This document shows positions 6,296 to 6,590 of a stretch of 6,590 nucleotides of DNA, one piece after another. The notes under the pieces were generated by a model. The model did no database searches and had not been told where the DNA came from. It was given only the letters and a program-made list of their open reading frames with translations. Each line of letters opens with the position of its first letter. Positions within the stretch are counted from its first letter, which is position 1. A program made the translations under genes and the position numbers. The DNA is from Mariprofundaceae bacterium (lineage in GTDB: Bacteria > Pseudomonadota > Zetaproteobacteria > Mariprofundales > Mariprofundaceae): contig JAUZQT010000095.1 in NCBI GenBank assembly GCA_030950825.1, forward strand, positions 1 to 6,590. The letters run 5' to 3'.

Positions 6296-6324
6296 GTTAT
6301 AATTTGTCAGACGTTCTCATTTAA
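6296..6324 (-). promoter_or_regulatory. Candidate promoter of the minus-strand operon
   Basis: On the minus strand TATAAC (6296-6301) matches five of six bases of the -10 consensus, and TTAAAT (6319-6324) lies 17 bases upstream as a weak -35 (three of six). The position, about 27 bases before the actin-like start, is suitable. The -35 overlaps the TTAA that flanks the MITE. No operator palindrome was recognised. The call rests on pattern and place only. Confidence 0.35.
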
Positions 6325-6416
6325 CCCGCATTATTCACAAATCCTACCGCCTGTCTGCGTACATTTGCGTACAGCTAGGAAGAATCATCACGGTATCTAT
6401 GAATAATGCGGGTTAA
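6321..6416. mobile_element. 88-bp MITE-like element between TTAA copies
   Basis: The element body runs 6325-6412. Its ends, CCCGCATTATTCA and TGAATAATGCGGG, are perfect 13-bp inverted repeats, and the match continues imperfectly to 18 bp (CACAAAT against CATAGAT). TTAA sits on both sides (6321-6324 and 6413-6416), as expected for a 4-nt target duplication. It has no coding capacity, so it must be moved by a transposase elsewhere. The first 29 bases match the left-flank fragment at 27 positions, showing a family in this genome. TTAA targets are known for piggyBac-like and IS1380-type transposases; the link here is inferred. Confidence 0.8.
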
Positions 6417-6451
6417 TCGTTTCATGCAAAATTTTCACATGTGCGAGGTCA

Positions 6452-6590
6452 TTAGCCTGAATAATTCATAAATCGTTGTGATGATTGTGAAGAACCTTTA
6501 TTTGCAACGTTTTTTTTGTCAGGAGTGCCGTACCAATGGATACGGTCGACTGGCAAAGAATTCGTTCCAGATAAAGGAGCAAACAAGGGC
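6452..6590 (+). mobile_element. Partial element of the same repeat family, cut by the window edge
   Basis: TTAG (6452-6455) is followed by CCTGAATAATTCATAAAT, a diverged version of the family terminus. The right part, 6545-6590, matches the left-flank fragment at about 83% in inverted orientation, so the standard end should lie about 30 bases beyond the window. Inside is a small hairpin, CCGTACC/GGATACGG (6528-6545), and a T8 run. One plus-strand frame stays open for 42 codons from 6465 to the edge and shares GK-FV-DKGA with the left copy. I do not recognise it as a known protein and do not call it a gene. Confidence 0.5.

Noticed and set aside
6270..6320. Centromere-like iterons for the actin-like gene
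   Set aside because: No direct repeats of the parC type were seen before the MITE begins.
6357..6374. GCGTAC direct repeat inside the MITE
   Set aside because: Two copies of a hexamer are too short to interpret and may be part of a weak internal stem.
6474..6517. CGTTG/CAACG stem followed by eight T as a terminator
   Set aside because: The stem is only 5 bp with a 26-nt loop, and no gene on the plus strand would end there within the window.

Overview
The window reads as chromosomal DNA of a Gram-negative bacterium, most likely a proteobacterium of moderate G+C (roughly mid-40s percent by sampling lines, not computed). Two exported methionine sulfoxide reductases, a queuosine pathway using QueD and QueG, and a short-type ThiD and ThiE fit a free-living proteobacterium. 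A zetaproteobacterium or gammaproteobacterium is my guess, from general protein character only.

Eight genes lie on the minus strand in one tightly packed run. In transcription order (right to left) they are: an actin-like ATPase of the ParM/Alp type, queD, msrA, msrB, queG, a HAD phosphatase called gph, thiE and thiD. Most junctions are overlaps or gaps of a few bases (actin/queD 2 nt gap, msrA/msrB 8 nt overlap, queG/gph 7 nt gap, gph/thiE 1 nt overlap, thiE/thiD 4 nt overlap). The only internal gap large enough for a separate promoter is the 100 nt between msrB and queG. The block combines queuosine tRNA modification (queD, queG), repair of oxidised methionine in the envelope (msrA, msrB), phosphoglycolate-type phosphatase activity (gph) and the joining steps of thiamine synthesis (thiD, thiE). 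The actin-like gene is the odd member: no ParR-like adaptor gene or centromere repeats are seen beside it.

Both edges are repeat-rich and gene-free. The left flank (1-393) holds an imperfect 64-nt palindrome, a perfect 55-nt hairpin with 24-bp arms, a GGGGTCAGACTC motif, and a fragment of an element whose end reads CCCGCATTATTCACAAAT next to CTAA. The right flank (6270-6590) holds a candidate promoter for the operon, a complete 88-bp MITE-like element with 13-bp perfect inverted ends between two TTAA copies, and the start of another element that runs off the window. The last 46 bases match the left-flank fragment at about 83% in inverted orientation, so related mobile sequences bracket the eight genes. 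The same terminal sequence occurs at three places.

I found no CRISPR array, tRNA, rRNA or recognisable riboswitch, and no clear new defence or metabolic system. The points most worth checking are the MITE family and its bracketing layout, the apparently shortened ThiD next to an element fragment, the Tat-leader MsrB with a good internal start, and the orphan actin-like gene apparently translationally coupled to queD.
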